Assembly (NCBI GenBank): GCA_003427395.1
Contig: BFEA01000014.1
Location: 1,884,079 to 1,915,144, forward strand
Reading direction: 5' to 3'
Source of the DNA: Chara braunii
Taxonomy: Eukaryota > Streptophyta > Charophyceae > Charales > Characeae
DNA length: 31,066 nucleotides
The notes below the pieces were generated by a model. It was not told the DNA's origin. It was given only the letters and a program-made list of their open reading frames with translations, and ran no database searches. The translations under genes and the position numbers were made by a program. Within the stretch, counting starts at the first letter, position 1, and every line of letters starts with the position of its first letter. Positions 18,999 through 28,346 of this stretch are shown piece after piece.

Positions 18999-21860
18999 AT
19001 GGCAAGAGGAGGGAGGGGGACACGGCCGCCTCGGAGGCCGTTAGGAGCATCAGGAGGATATGAGCGACATGGGCCTCGCCATCGAGAGAGTACTCCAATA
19101 TACGATGATGGGGACATCGAGCTATTCCTGGACAGCTTTTGGGATCATGCGAGGCGTATGGGCTGGACCGTGGCCCAAGCAATCGAGGGACTAAGGGGAG
19201 TCGGCAGATTCGAGGAGCCCGTCGCGCGGATCCGTAGAGAGGCAACGACGAGATCAGAGGTGGAGTGGAGGATGCAGGAACTGCGACCCTCGCCTGTAGG
19301 ACCAGATGGCAGGCCGATCCGTCTAGAGATCGAAAACGTGGCAGGCTTCATCCCTGCTTTCGAGTGGTTCATGCAGGGGCAGGGTATACCGAGAGATGAG
19401 TGGGCGAGGACCCTACCACTCTGGACCAGGAAGGCGGAAAGGCCGCTGGCTAGCCAAATCAGAGACATGGCCCGGGACTGGGAAAGCTGCAGGGCACATC
19501 TAAGAGAGGCCTTTCGACGGCCAGAGTCCCCCCAGCCCAGAGTCGAGAGACGTCAGAGGAGTCAGAGGTCGAGGGACCCTGAGCCCAGGGAGGTGAGACC
19601 GTCTCGGGGATGATGGAAGGCCCTGGCCAGGAGAGAGGAGGAGCCGGAGCGGGAGCCAAAGGTTGAAGAGCGAGGGGCATACCCTGAGTGTGGGTTGGGA
19701 CCAGTGGAGTTCCATCGTTTTACTGAGGGTGGATTGAGGAGGTCACCAGCACACACACGGGAGGACCCGCCAGTGTCTGAAGGGCCGTTGAGAGGATTAG
19801 AGACGCATCTGGATATCTCTCAGTGGAGAGCGTCGCCTCAGGATGAGAAGCATGAAGAGCAAGTAGAAGGGGTGCCACGAGAGGAGGTACCACAAGAGGA
19901 GGTGTCACGAAAGGAGGTGCCACGTGAGGAGGTACCACGAGAGGAGGTGTCACGAGAGGAGGCGTAGGGTACTCAGCAAGAGAGCAGGCTAGGCGACTTG
20001 GGGAGACGTGCAGGGAAGGAAGTGATAGAGGTTGGAGAGGACACACCCCCACAGGCGCCAGCAATGGGTTTGAGACTCGGGGATGCACCAGGGAGCGCTC
20101 GTGAGGCAGAGGAGAGTTTGCAGAGAGAGGAGGCCCCACTTCCTTCATCAGATAGGGCTCCATCGCCAGAGGGAAGAGCCGGCAGGAGGAGAGAAAGGGC
20201 AGCTGTAAGGAGGGAAGCCTTGACCCTGATTGATAGGCACCTAGCAGCTTATGCCCTGGAGCATCCAGACCTGGAGGAGCCAGCACCTGCTGAGCTGCGC
20301 CGGGAGCCGTGCCAACCTGAGAAGGAGATGGAAGCAGAAATCCCGAAGAGGGTCGACCTCCGCACGAGGGAAAGGACGCCAACTGGAGAGACGGCTGAAG
20401 AAAAGAGGGCGAGAAGAACTAGACAGATAGATGAGATATGGCAGGAGAGGCAGAGGTTGGAGGCAGCGGGGGAGCTCCCGGAGCAGCAACAGGAGAGGCA
20501 GAGATCGAAGGCAGCAGAAGCACTCCCAGGTCATCCACCCAGCGCGCCAGCTAGGGCCCCGGAGATTCCGAAGATGTGGAGAGACTTTTGGGAGCAGAGA
20601 GGAGAGGAATTTCCATCGCCAGTCAGAGTCGGGTTTGGGGTGGCCAGGAAGGCGGAAGAGAGGTTAGATCGTAAAATCAAGTTCCTGACCAAGACCACTT
20701 TTGACCGGCACTTGTTATTGGAGGGCCATCTGACAGGGAAGAAGATGAAGGAAGCAAGCCATGGAGTACGCCTGGAGGCTATGGAGATGGAAATTCAGGA
20801 ACTCAGGGCCTTGGTGGCCAGCCAGGCAGCTATCATCGAGAGCCTGAGGCAGCAAACCCAGGGAAGGGTGGACAGGCCAGAGAGCAGCAGGCAGGGAGAG
20901 CAGAGGCAGCCAGGACAGGGATTGCCAGGACAGCCATCTGCAGTAGAGCCTCGCCAGGAGCCACCTATGGGGAGAGTTATCCTGGAGCCAGAGGAGGCGA
21001 GAGCCCGGAGACAGGCAGAGAGAGAGGCGTTCGAGTTTAGAGCCCCTACTAAGCTCGCAACGCTGCCAGTGGCGGCGGCAGACCCAATCGTACCTTTGGC
21101 AGTAGAGGAGGGGCTACCACCATCTAGCAGTGAGCCGGCTCAGGGCTTAGCAGAGGGATCCATGGGCGTGCTCCTTGAGGCGGTGCATACTATGCAGGAG
21201 GAGGTGAGTTTGTTTTCACCTGAGCAGAGGATAGAGGAGCCTCTTGAGAGAGAGATAGGGATTGAGGCGGAGAGTGCCATCGAAAGTAGGCTCCAGAGGA
21301 TGGGCACACCTGAGTATGGACCAGAGGAGATTGAGGAGCAGCCCATGGCAGTGCCAGGAGAGACACTCGAGAGGAGACCTCAGAGGTTGGACACGCCTGA
21401 GTACGTCCCAACGACAGGGGATTTGAGGAGCAGACTGGGATCTTGGGCTACTGGATCTGGGTCTGGGGGACCGGTTTCCTGGGATAGAGCAGCAGGAGGT
21501 CGTTAGTACCGCAACTCCTCGATCAGATCAGCAGGGGGTTGTCAGTACCTTGGCAGGATCTCCTTCATCACCACCTCCTCAGCCCAGGAAGAAGAAATTC
21601 AAGAGGAAGGTTGATCAGCTATGTTTCTACTGCAAGAAGGGCGTGCATCTGGCTCTGGACTGTCTCGAGTTCCTTGAGGATAGGCAGCAGGGAAGGTCTT
21701 AGAGGCAGGGGGTAAGATGTATGATAGACAGGGTAGGATAGTAGAGAAGTCCGCAGATGGACTTAGGACTCAGTTATATAGGCAAAACCAGGAGAAGTTG
21801 AAGAGGTTGGGCCGGGTTGTCTATATAAGTGGGCAAGTATCTTGTGAGGCATCAGTTTAG
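18999..21860 (+). pseudogene. ORF3 of copy B: second Gag-like protein with CCHC knuckle (broken)
   Basis: Start at ATG 18999 (GCCATGG context; an in-frame ATG at 18930 lies inside the splice-acceptor-like tract). The N-terminus has two capsid-like segments, IELFLDSFWDHARRMGW and FIPAFEWFMQGQGIP, each followed by helical Arg/Glu-rich sequence. Then come a VPREE repeat, a long charged helical region, a coiled coil (RLEAMEMEIQELRALVAS), a Pro/Glu-rich part and a knuckle CFYCKKGVHLALDC at 21622-21663. Breaks: TGA near 19611, TAG at 19965-19967, a one-base insertion near 21480, and a one-base deletion near 21683. The stretch 19998-21506 (502 codons) is open. It sits in the env position but shows no signal peptide or membrane segment, so it is not an envelope protein. 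Confidence 0.75.
19872..19961 (+). repeat. 15-bp coding tandem repeat (VPREE pentapeptide, six units)
   Basis: Six 15-bp units of the type GTGCCACGAGAGGAG code V-P/S-R/Q-E/K-E pentapeptides in ORF3. Copy A has only three to four (about 2485-2540). The copy number therefore changes in whole codon units, as expected from replication slippage that keeps the frame. Confidence 0.85.
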
Positions 21861-22480
21861 GTTCCGTGTGATACCCTCTTAGACCTAGAGGGCTTTTTAT
21901 GAGGATTGTTACTAGTCTAGATCTGAACTCTAGTGTTCCTACTGAGCTGGGAACTTGAAGATCAGAGTAATCTAGATGAGGCATGTACATATTACGGGTG
22001 GCTTACGCCCTGGCTTTTGAGAGACAGATCTGACATGTATTCCAGGGGTAGTTGTCAGTGTGGGTTTGGTGTGGCTTAAGCGGAGTGAGTTATGATTTCG
22101 ATAAATTTTTTTATGGGTGAGACATTTTATTTCCCTGAGTGTATATCATGATGAGGTTTCCTTCAGGGACCATTCTTATATGTGACGATCACTTGTCTCT
22201 CTCACATGTGTGGTTGTACTCTGATGTATAATGAGTTTGTGTGGACAATGTGTGAAAAACTGTTTATGTATCTTGGGTATTGTGAATATGATTGTAAGCA
22301 AAACTGTCTACTCCTTGGTATACTTGTGCGACTTGCCCACGGGCAGCTGATAGGGCAGAGTATAAGGGGAGGAAGTGCAGTCCGTCTGTGAAAGGTTGTG
22401 AGGATTTTTGAAGATTTATGAACCCAGGAGACTTAAAATGTCTATCATGTTGATTATTGAATGCCTAAGTTGTGATGAGG
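21861..22480 (+). other. 3' noncoding region of copy B
   Basis: Matches 1-645 in reverse complement. It is preceded by CTATATAAG at 21821-21829 at the end of ORF3, TATA-like but less clear in copy A. It holds TGTGACGATCACTT, CACATGTGTGG and a TGCCC/GGGCA hairpin. No conserved ORF. Whether it is U3/LTR or a 3' UTR cannot be told. Confidence 0.65.
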
Positions 22481-22510
22481 ACCTATAAGATGGTCTCTCA
22501 GTGATTTTAT

Positions 22511-22700
22511 TTATGATAAGCCCCCTTGGATTTTAGAGAAGGGGACACTTTTATGACAATGTGGGTTATGATAAGACCCCTCGTGATTTTTGGAAGAGGG
22601 GGTGTTTTGTTTTGTGGCGAGACCCCTCGTGATTTTTGGAAGAGGGGGTGTTTTGCTTATGATGAGAGCCCTTTGGATTTTTGGCAAAAGGGGATGTTTT
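22511..22700 (+). repeat. Array of four covarying stem-loops (array II)
   Basis: Units of 46-55 bp with TTATGATAAG-like lead-in, a C-rich arm, a GATTTTTGG-like loop and a G-rich arm. Stems: CCCCTT/AAGGGG (22522-22544), ACCCCTC/GAGGGGGT (22576-22603), the same again (22622-22649) and CCCTTT/AAAGGG (22669-22692). The paired changes (CTT/AAG, CTC/GAG, TTT/AAA) keep the stem. Unrelated in sequence to array I. The matching part of copy A would lie outside the window. Confidence 0.75.
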
Positions 22701-22712
22701 TGTTGTTGGGAG

Positions 22713-22732
22713 ACTCACCTTCAAAGGTGAGT
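22713..22732 (+). repeat. Perfect 9-bp-arm hairpin
   Basis: ACTCACCTT and AAGGTGAGT separated by CA, directly after array II. Nearly palindromic, so it could also extrude as a cruciform. Role unknown. Confidence 0.7.
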
Positions 22733-23798
22733 AAACTGATTTATGACATGGTAAGTTGCCTGATGAATGATAAAGTCTGACGAAAAGAGGTCACTCTTTG
22801 GAATGTTTGAAAAAGTCGCAATGAGTGCAGGGCGAGAGATGTCTCAGGATGAGTGGTTGCTGACTCTGATCAAGTCAGGGGTCACGGCCTGGTAGATTTG
22901 GCGGTGATTTTGTTTGTAAGCGTACGAAGGATGCCATGCCTATTGAGGGAGGGCTGGTAAATGCCTTCGGACCCCTGTGTATCGCGCAGTGGGCCTGTGA
23001 TTTTGTTTTGCGACGCACCCGTTTAACCACTGGTGCTAATCCTGAGACATATTGAAGAATGGTCAAGCTAACGGAAAAAAAGTTAGTACCTCTAGGGCGT
23101 AACCCCATTGGATGGCTGCTAGCTGGCGCAACCTGGTTGCGGGACCACGAGTTAAGAGTTTAAGGGGAGTTACCCGCCCAGGGAAATTACTCCGTGGGAT
23201 AGTGAAGGTTGAGATTTTGGGAGGTCCTGATTGAGTGCTTATCAGGAGAAACCCTATCGTTGCGTAACCAATGAGGGTACTGCCGTTAAATAACAATGCG
23301 GTGGGCCGTAGTCCTGGTCCGATCAACCAGGCTATAGTGGGCCAAGATGGAGACCTGGCCTTTCTGTACTAGACTGCAGAAAGAGCGGAGTGAATATTAA
23401 GTTTACATATATACTTATGTGTATTTGATTGCGAGAGATTTTGAGAAGGAAGGCGAGAGTGCCTTCAAAGGTGTCGGTTAAGGCCCGCGTCCCTAGTTTT
23501 TGTCAGGACTAGGGACACCCAACGAGAAGCCGAAGGTTGTCTAGGACCGGGGAGAGGACGATTGGGAAGGTCTTTGGAACTTATGTTGTCAGTGTCCTAA
23601 TTTCTGGCCAGTAAGAGGCCCGGGTTAGAAACCTGGCAGCATATAGTTGTGGAGGCATGGTTTTATGGAGGCCTCTACCCCGTGTTTGTCGGCTAATCGG
23701 ATTGACCCCTCTTTCGTCAGCATTTGGAGTGCGGATGAATTTATAGCTTTCTGATTTGGCGAAGCGACGGGGACGTCGCTTAATATCGTCCGGTAAGC
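22733..23798. other. Noncoding stretch, origin unknown
   Basis: No convincing ORF, tRNA or known repeat recognised. Hairpins: GAAGGC/GCCTTC (23449-23466), GTCCCTAGT/ACTAGGGAC with a 10-nt loop (23489-23516) and AAGCGACG/CGTCGCTT with a 4-nt loop (23762-23781). It may be the remainder of the copy B 3' region if the right direct repeat is its 3' LTR. Confidence 0.5.
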
Positions 23799-23911
23799 TG
23801 TCAGCGCGAATACCCTTACAAGGGTATCCGCCCTGTTTTTTTTGCAAGTGACAGACAACAGTTTTGGTTTAAAGTTGAAGTATACCGCGCTAAGTGCGGT
23901 TGCGTCTGTAA
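23799..23911 (+). repeat. 113-bp double-hairpin repeat, copy 3
   Basis: Shares TGTC-GCGCGAATACCC at the left and TGCGTCTGTAA at the right with the copies at 10.05-10.34 kb, with only a few differences (for example one mismatch in the second hairpin). Flanks differ on both sides, which fixes the unit at about 113 bp. The ends are weakly inverted (CAG-CGC...AA and its counterpart). The hairpin near the 3' end is reminiscent of Helitron/Helentron ends, but no CTRR terminus is seen. Confidence 0.8.
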
Positions 23912-24822
23912 TTGCGTTGACTGGGTGGTTGACCACAATAGCGAGTGCGTGGGCGCGCAGGTTTAAGGCGCGCGTGATTCTTTTCTGTTGTTGATCGTAA
24001 GGCCGATCCGGACCTCGGTCGTTTTGCTTATTATTATTATTTATTTATTTATGATTAAGCAGAAATAAAGGATATTTTCTTTTGATTGGTACTTATATAA
24101 GCAAGCCGGCGCGGGCAAATGGGAGTCGCGCAGCCGTTTTGTTGGTCCAAAACGTCGCGCCGCACTGCCTATATGGTATTCTGCGGGATCCAGTCTCAGG
24201 CTTGGGCTTAGCCCTATAGGTTACGGTATTGGACTACTATTATGAAGGTTTGGGGATCGAGGCCAGCGAGTGTCGGCGCAGCAGCGGCGGAGCACTATGG
24301 AGAGAACCGAGGGGTTAAGGGCCCGACGGGGCTATCCCCCTTTGGTTTTTGTTGACAAACGAGGCAACAGGCCCGGTCCACGGGAACGGTGAGGCTTGGT
24401 AGTCCCCGCACCCTGCTTAGGGATTTCTATTTTATGATGATTTATTTTATCTTTGTTTTTTCTATATTGCTTATTACTTCTATTGATATTTGCAGTCCCG
24501 TTTTCGTTCGGGATGCGGTACCGCGACTGGCAGTTCACATCTTAAAAGAAACCACAGGTGGGGGTACCACCGCGGCTAAGTCCTTCGGGACATCTGTTAA
24601 AATAGGAATGATACAGAGTAGATTGGCGTGGGGTCTCGGCGCCGGTAAAGGCTATAAAAACGAGGGTTGTCCGACAACCAGAGTTTCTGAGAAGCGGGGG
24701 CTGTCGGACCACAGGCTGTGCTGGGTACGGGCAGGCCGGGCAACAGCGGAGAGCGACCCGAAGTAAAGGCGGTGGTCGGAGCGCAGTGGGACAGAGGGCG
24801 GTTTGGCGCTAAGGTGGAGTCA
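23912..24822. other. Noncoding stretch with TATA-like motifs
   Basis: No gene recognised. It contains an AT-rich simple repeat (TTATTATTATTATTTATTTA, about 24029-24053), TATA-box-like TTATATAAG (about 24093-24101) and CTATAAAAA (24652-24660), and a 7-bp hairpin GGTTGTC/GACAACC (24665-24679). The second TATA-like motif lies about 165 bp before the first rRNA-derived fragment. Promoter function is unproven. Confidence 0.45.
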
Positions 24823-24920
24823 TGCAGCAATACTAAGGTGCAAATCGTTCGTCGGACTTGGGTATAGGGGCGAAAGACTAAACGAATCGTATAGTAGCGG
24901 GTTCCCTCCGAAGTCCCTCA
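24823..24920 (+). rRNA. 25S/28S rRNA-derived fragment 1 (degenerate, non-functional)
   Basis: Matches the conserved nuclear large-subunit rRNA segment, recognisable by GTGCAAATCGTTCGTC, GACTTGGGTATAGGGGCG and GGTTCCCTCCGAAG, with scattered changes (AAACGAATCGTATAGTAGCGG instead of the conserved form). Only about 100 nt of a ~3.4-kb gene is present. After CCCTCA the sequence departs from rRNA to GGCCGGCTGACT. A dispersed fragment, not an rDNA unit. Confidence 0.8.
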
Positions 24921-25094
24921 GAGGCCGGCTGACTGTCGAGGCGGACGATAGCGCAACGTGGGTGGTGGGCGCTGTGAGAGCAAAGGCAGGGTGATACAGT
25001 GACGGATGAACCCGGACGCGGGCGGGCGCCACATAGAGGGGAGGCGCTACATAGAGGGGACTCCGGTGAAGCCCACAGCGCTGCTGCCCGCACA

Positions 25095-25175
25095 ACGTGC
25101 AGATCGGACTTGGGTATAGGGGCGAAAGACTAATCGAACCGTCTAATAGCTGGGTCCCTCCGACTTTCCCTCAGG
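25095..25175 (+). rRNA. 25S/28S rRNA-derived fragment 2 (degenerate, non-functional)
   Basis: Second copy of the same LSU segment, about 252 bp downstream. It is closer to the conserved sequence (GACTAATCGAACCGTCTA) but lacks about 10 nt after GTGCA. It leaves the rRNA at the same place into the same non-rRNA sequence (CAGGCCGGCTGACT) as fragment 1, so the two are duplicates of one captured piece. Confidence 0.82.
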
Positions 25176-25429
25176 CCGGCTGACTACCGGGCGGGCGCTG
25201 GTGCAAGCGGAGCGACGGGGAGCTACGAAGGCAGGGGCCGGCGGGCAGACGACGGAGAATGACGGGAGGCAGCTGTTAGCGCAGCAAAGAAAAGGTTGCG
25301 ACGGGGTGAAGCGAGGATAGTGCGAAGGGGGAATGAACTTGGACGGGAAGCGCGTCGAGGTGCATTCGAAGGAAGGGACGAGGGGGAGTGGCTATGGCAG
25401 ATGTCGAAAGAACTTACCTCGCCCATTCC

Positions 25430-25785
25430 TTGATGAAAACGAGCGAGGGAAAATAGTGGAGTGGGGTTTTAGCATAGGGCGAGTACAGGGATGAGGTTAG
25501 TTTCAGTGGTAAGTGAGTAGATCAGGAGGTTAGTAGAGATAGGCCTGCGAGGAGGTTATGGCGGAGCATCGGAGGAAGAAGTAGGGAGAGCACAGCTCGC
25601 TCGTTTTTGAACGAAAATGAGAGAGGGAGGACCTGTTTCAGGGGTTTTAGAGTAGGGCGAAATGGATGGCGGGGCTAGGTTTGGAGATGGGTTAGTGGAT
25701 TAGAGGGTAGATAAAAAGGTTGTGCGAGAGGATGTCGGGGTGTGATGGAGTTGACAAAGGTGAGGGTTGAGATTTTGCCCGATTC
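25430..25785 (+). repeat. Degenerate ~178-bp tandem repeat, two units and a partial third
   Basis: Unit 1 starts near 25430 (GATGAAAACGAGCGAGGG ... GGGGTTTTAGCATAGGGCGA) and unit 2 near 25607 (GAACGAAAATGAGAGAGGG ... GGGGTTTTAGAGTAGGGCGA). A related stretch (TTCATGATGGAAATAGGCAAG) at about 25782 may begin a third. Both continue into GGTTAGT/GGATTAG-type sequence. Old and strongly diverged. Confidence 0.5.
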
Positions 25786-26262
25786 ATGATGGAAATAGGC
25801 AAGCTCGGGTGGTAGTTGGGGGTCTTTGACTGTTGAGAGTTGAACGGTGAAGGCGGATTCGGCGATAGAATGGTGGGTTCTGAGGTACAACCGATAGGGG
25901 CTACGCCCAGGAAAAACGAGTCAGCAAAATGCCAATGTATCTAGTCGGACTCGGGGGATACTTTAATCCAATTCTGCCCATACTGTCAATGATAACGGGA
26001 AGGGGAAAATGCGTGTTGGGGGTTTCGAAGCGTTCCAAATCAAATGGTCGTAGTGGAATCCTAATTCGGGCGCCGGTTTAACTACTACGTGCGCGGCCGG
26101 CTATGGGAAGGATCGAAAAAAGGGGGGGCTTACCTGGGGCATGAATCCGGTCGCGATTTTAGTAGAAGGTTCGCTACCGTTTTTCTCCCATACGTGTTCG
26201 TGTTTTCTTTGTGTTCCTCTCATACGTGTTCGTACTGGACACGACTTCCTTCAGTAAGCAAT

Positions 26263-26285
26263 GAAGAGAAAGAGAGGGAGAGAGG
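26263..26285 (+). promoter_or_regulatory. Purine-only tract (possible polypurine tract)
   Basis: 23 consecutive purines ending GGGAGAGAGG. A polypurine tract primes plus-strand synthesis just before a 3' LTR. Here the direct repeat begins 184 bp later, so the link is uncertain unless the LTR starts at 26286 and the left copy has lost its first ~180 bp. Confidence 0.3.
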
Positions 26286-26468
26286 TTGCTTACCTCGTCG
26301 GGACGTTGCTACCCATCAAACCAATTGCATCAGGGTTGGGACCGACCGGTTCAGGTGTCTGTGTTGCCTGCAACTAAAGACGGATGCTGTCGGAAGAAGG
26401 CTCTCTGGCCGGGGTGTAGTGAGAACCTGCCTACTGATGGGTGTAGGTCTCGCCAGGGTAAGCAGTTG

Positions 26469-28346
26469 CGGAAGTAACAGTCGGGCGACCTGCCTGCAGC
26501 TAGGTGAGCAAGCAAGATACAATTGACTGAGCCGGTTTGAGTGGTAGGAATGAGCCTCGCTGTGGGGATGGTTGTTGGCCTCCGTGGTCACGGTAATGGC
26601 GGTTGAGTAGGGATGGTCGACCTCGGCTGTTGCTGAAAGTTGCGGTTACTACGGTTTTGAGGGTAGAGCTGCAGTTGGAATCGGAGTCCGTCGTTGCGAG
26701 AAGGAAACGCTGTGTGCAGGCGGGCGCGTTGAGCCACTGCCCTAGGCACGATTACTCGCAGCCTGTTAGAATGATTGAACCTAGACAAAAAGAGTTGAAT
26801 CTCCTGATGATGCATGGGCAGCTACCGGCGGCTTGCTGACTCTGAGCGAACCTTTGCTGGTTGATGGGTGTTGCTACTACAGCTGCCGTTATTGCAGATT
26901 AGGCACAGACTATAACTGTTTGGGCAATGGTAGTTGTGCACTATTGCTCACCGTGGGTCGTCGGTGCGTTTACAAACTGCAACGGACTGCGGCATCTGGC
27001 ACAGATTACAACAACGAGTGTTGTTGCTGACTGTCGCTGCGAGTGGCCGCTATATGGGTGGTTGGGTGAGGTCCGCTGTTGTTGTTTCCTGCTGTATCAC
27101 AGCGCAGATTACCGCAGCAGTTGACTGCTGCGGACTGTTACGGGCTGTCGTATGACGATTGGTTTAGGGGGAGATGTGGGAAGATTAAAAAAAACGAAGT
27201 TGAGCTAAAGGGAGGGTGTTGCTACAGTATGGTAAAACGGTGGTGAGGGGATCGTTTGCTACCAACTGGGAGGTCGCCGAGAGTGGATCATGGCAACCTT
27301 GGCTTTGAAATTCGATCAAGCTGTTACTTGTTGGCCGCCATTGCGGGGCCCTCAGACGCTCCAAGATTACAAGGCCCTCTCTTGCGAGACTGAGAGCACC
27401 ATACTTGGATCTGAGAGTCTCTACCTTATGTTTCTATTTCGTTCTAACTCTCAGTCTAGTCCTGGTTCTGAGAGGAAGGCAGCAGGCGGGATTGCAACCC
27501 GTAGATCAGCGTCAAGACTCTGTTGGGAGTCCACCCACCGATTGCGGGAGCTCTGACAGAACCTAGGCGAGGTTCTGGAGGCAGGGAACATTCAAGTAAA
27601 TCATCTTCATCCGTATAGCCTACTACTACCCATGTTTGCCTATATCCCCCCGCAGTATGATTATTGTCTGCATGCGATTGTCCCTGTGGTTTTTGCTTTC
27701 TCTTCAAGACCTAATCAGACTAACTGGAAAGAATGTGTGAGAGTGAAGCCTAAGTTTCAACTTTGTTCTGATTGAAAGCAGACTTAGGATGAATTGGGGG
27801 AAGGTGGAAGGAAGGTAGACTGCATGCGTTTGACCGGGTCAACCAAAGCCTGAGCATTGTTTCTACTGTGAATGGCTCAGGGCTATGTTTATTTGGCTGT
27901 TTTCTGAAGGACCAGACATTGTTTCTATTGTGAATGGTATGGTCGCTATGTTTATTTGATTATTTTCTGGGGATCCAGACATTGTTTCTACTGTGAATGG
28001 CCTGGCTACCTTAGTTAACTCTGAGGGTTGCCTGATTGAAAGGGTTTAAATTCTTGTTTATTTTGAGGGAGAACTTTTGGTCCAAGGCTAAGCATTGTTT
28101 CCATCGTGAATGGTTTAGCCTGAAAACCACGCACATAATTTAAACTAAGTATAAAGAAAAGTATTTTATGTATATTTGCATGTGAACTGGCAGTTGGGCA
28201 TTGTTTCTACTGTGAATGGTCCAGCGTTAAGCCATATCATTAAGAAGAGAAAAAATAACATACAAAGTATAAATGGAAATAGTTTGGGCAAGCTGAACAT
28301 TGTTTCTACTGTGAATGGTTCAATCCCCTGCCCATATTTATTTTTT
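26469..28346 (+). repeat. 1.88-kb direct repeat, right copy (candidate 3' LTR of copy B or a truncated third element)
   Basis: Same orientation and order as 10342-12218. The left edges of homology are abrupt (CGGAAGTAACAG in both, unrelated before). The right edges part after a T6 run; here the sequence goes on with two more stem-loops instead of gag. Short ORFs conserved between the two copies (for example one starting MATLAL, at 27290) have no recognisable domain, and I do not call them genes. Confidence 0.75.

Larger units (their letters stand above)
10342..22480 (+). mobile_element. Ty3/gypsy-type LTR retrotransposon, copy B (decayed)
   Basis: Plus-strand copy with gag start at 12279, gag-pro in frame 0, pol in the -1 frame, ORF3 and a 3' noncoding tail. 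The left boundary given includes the candidate LTR/leader. The right boundary is the last point matched by copy A within the window; if 26469-28346 is the 3' LTR, the element reaches about 28.3 kb. It has at least a dozen stops and several indels but fewer frameshifts in pol than copy A: from 15744 to the ORF3 region one frame is kept, interrupted only by stops. Confidence 0.9.
25176..26468. other. G/purine-rich noncoding stretch
   Basis: No gene recognised. It holds the loose ~178-bp repeat (25430-25785), a short direct repeat CATACGTGTTCGT (near 26191 and 26222) and a purine tract (26263-26285). ORFs across it lack recognisable domains and differ between repeat units. Confidence 0.5.

Noticed and set aside
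18999-21860. ORF3 as an envelope gene
   Set aside because: No signal peptide, transmembrane segment or cleavage motif; the content is charged, coiled-coil and zinc-knuckle, hence Gag-like.
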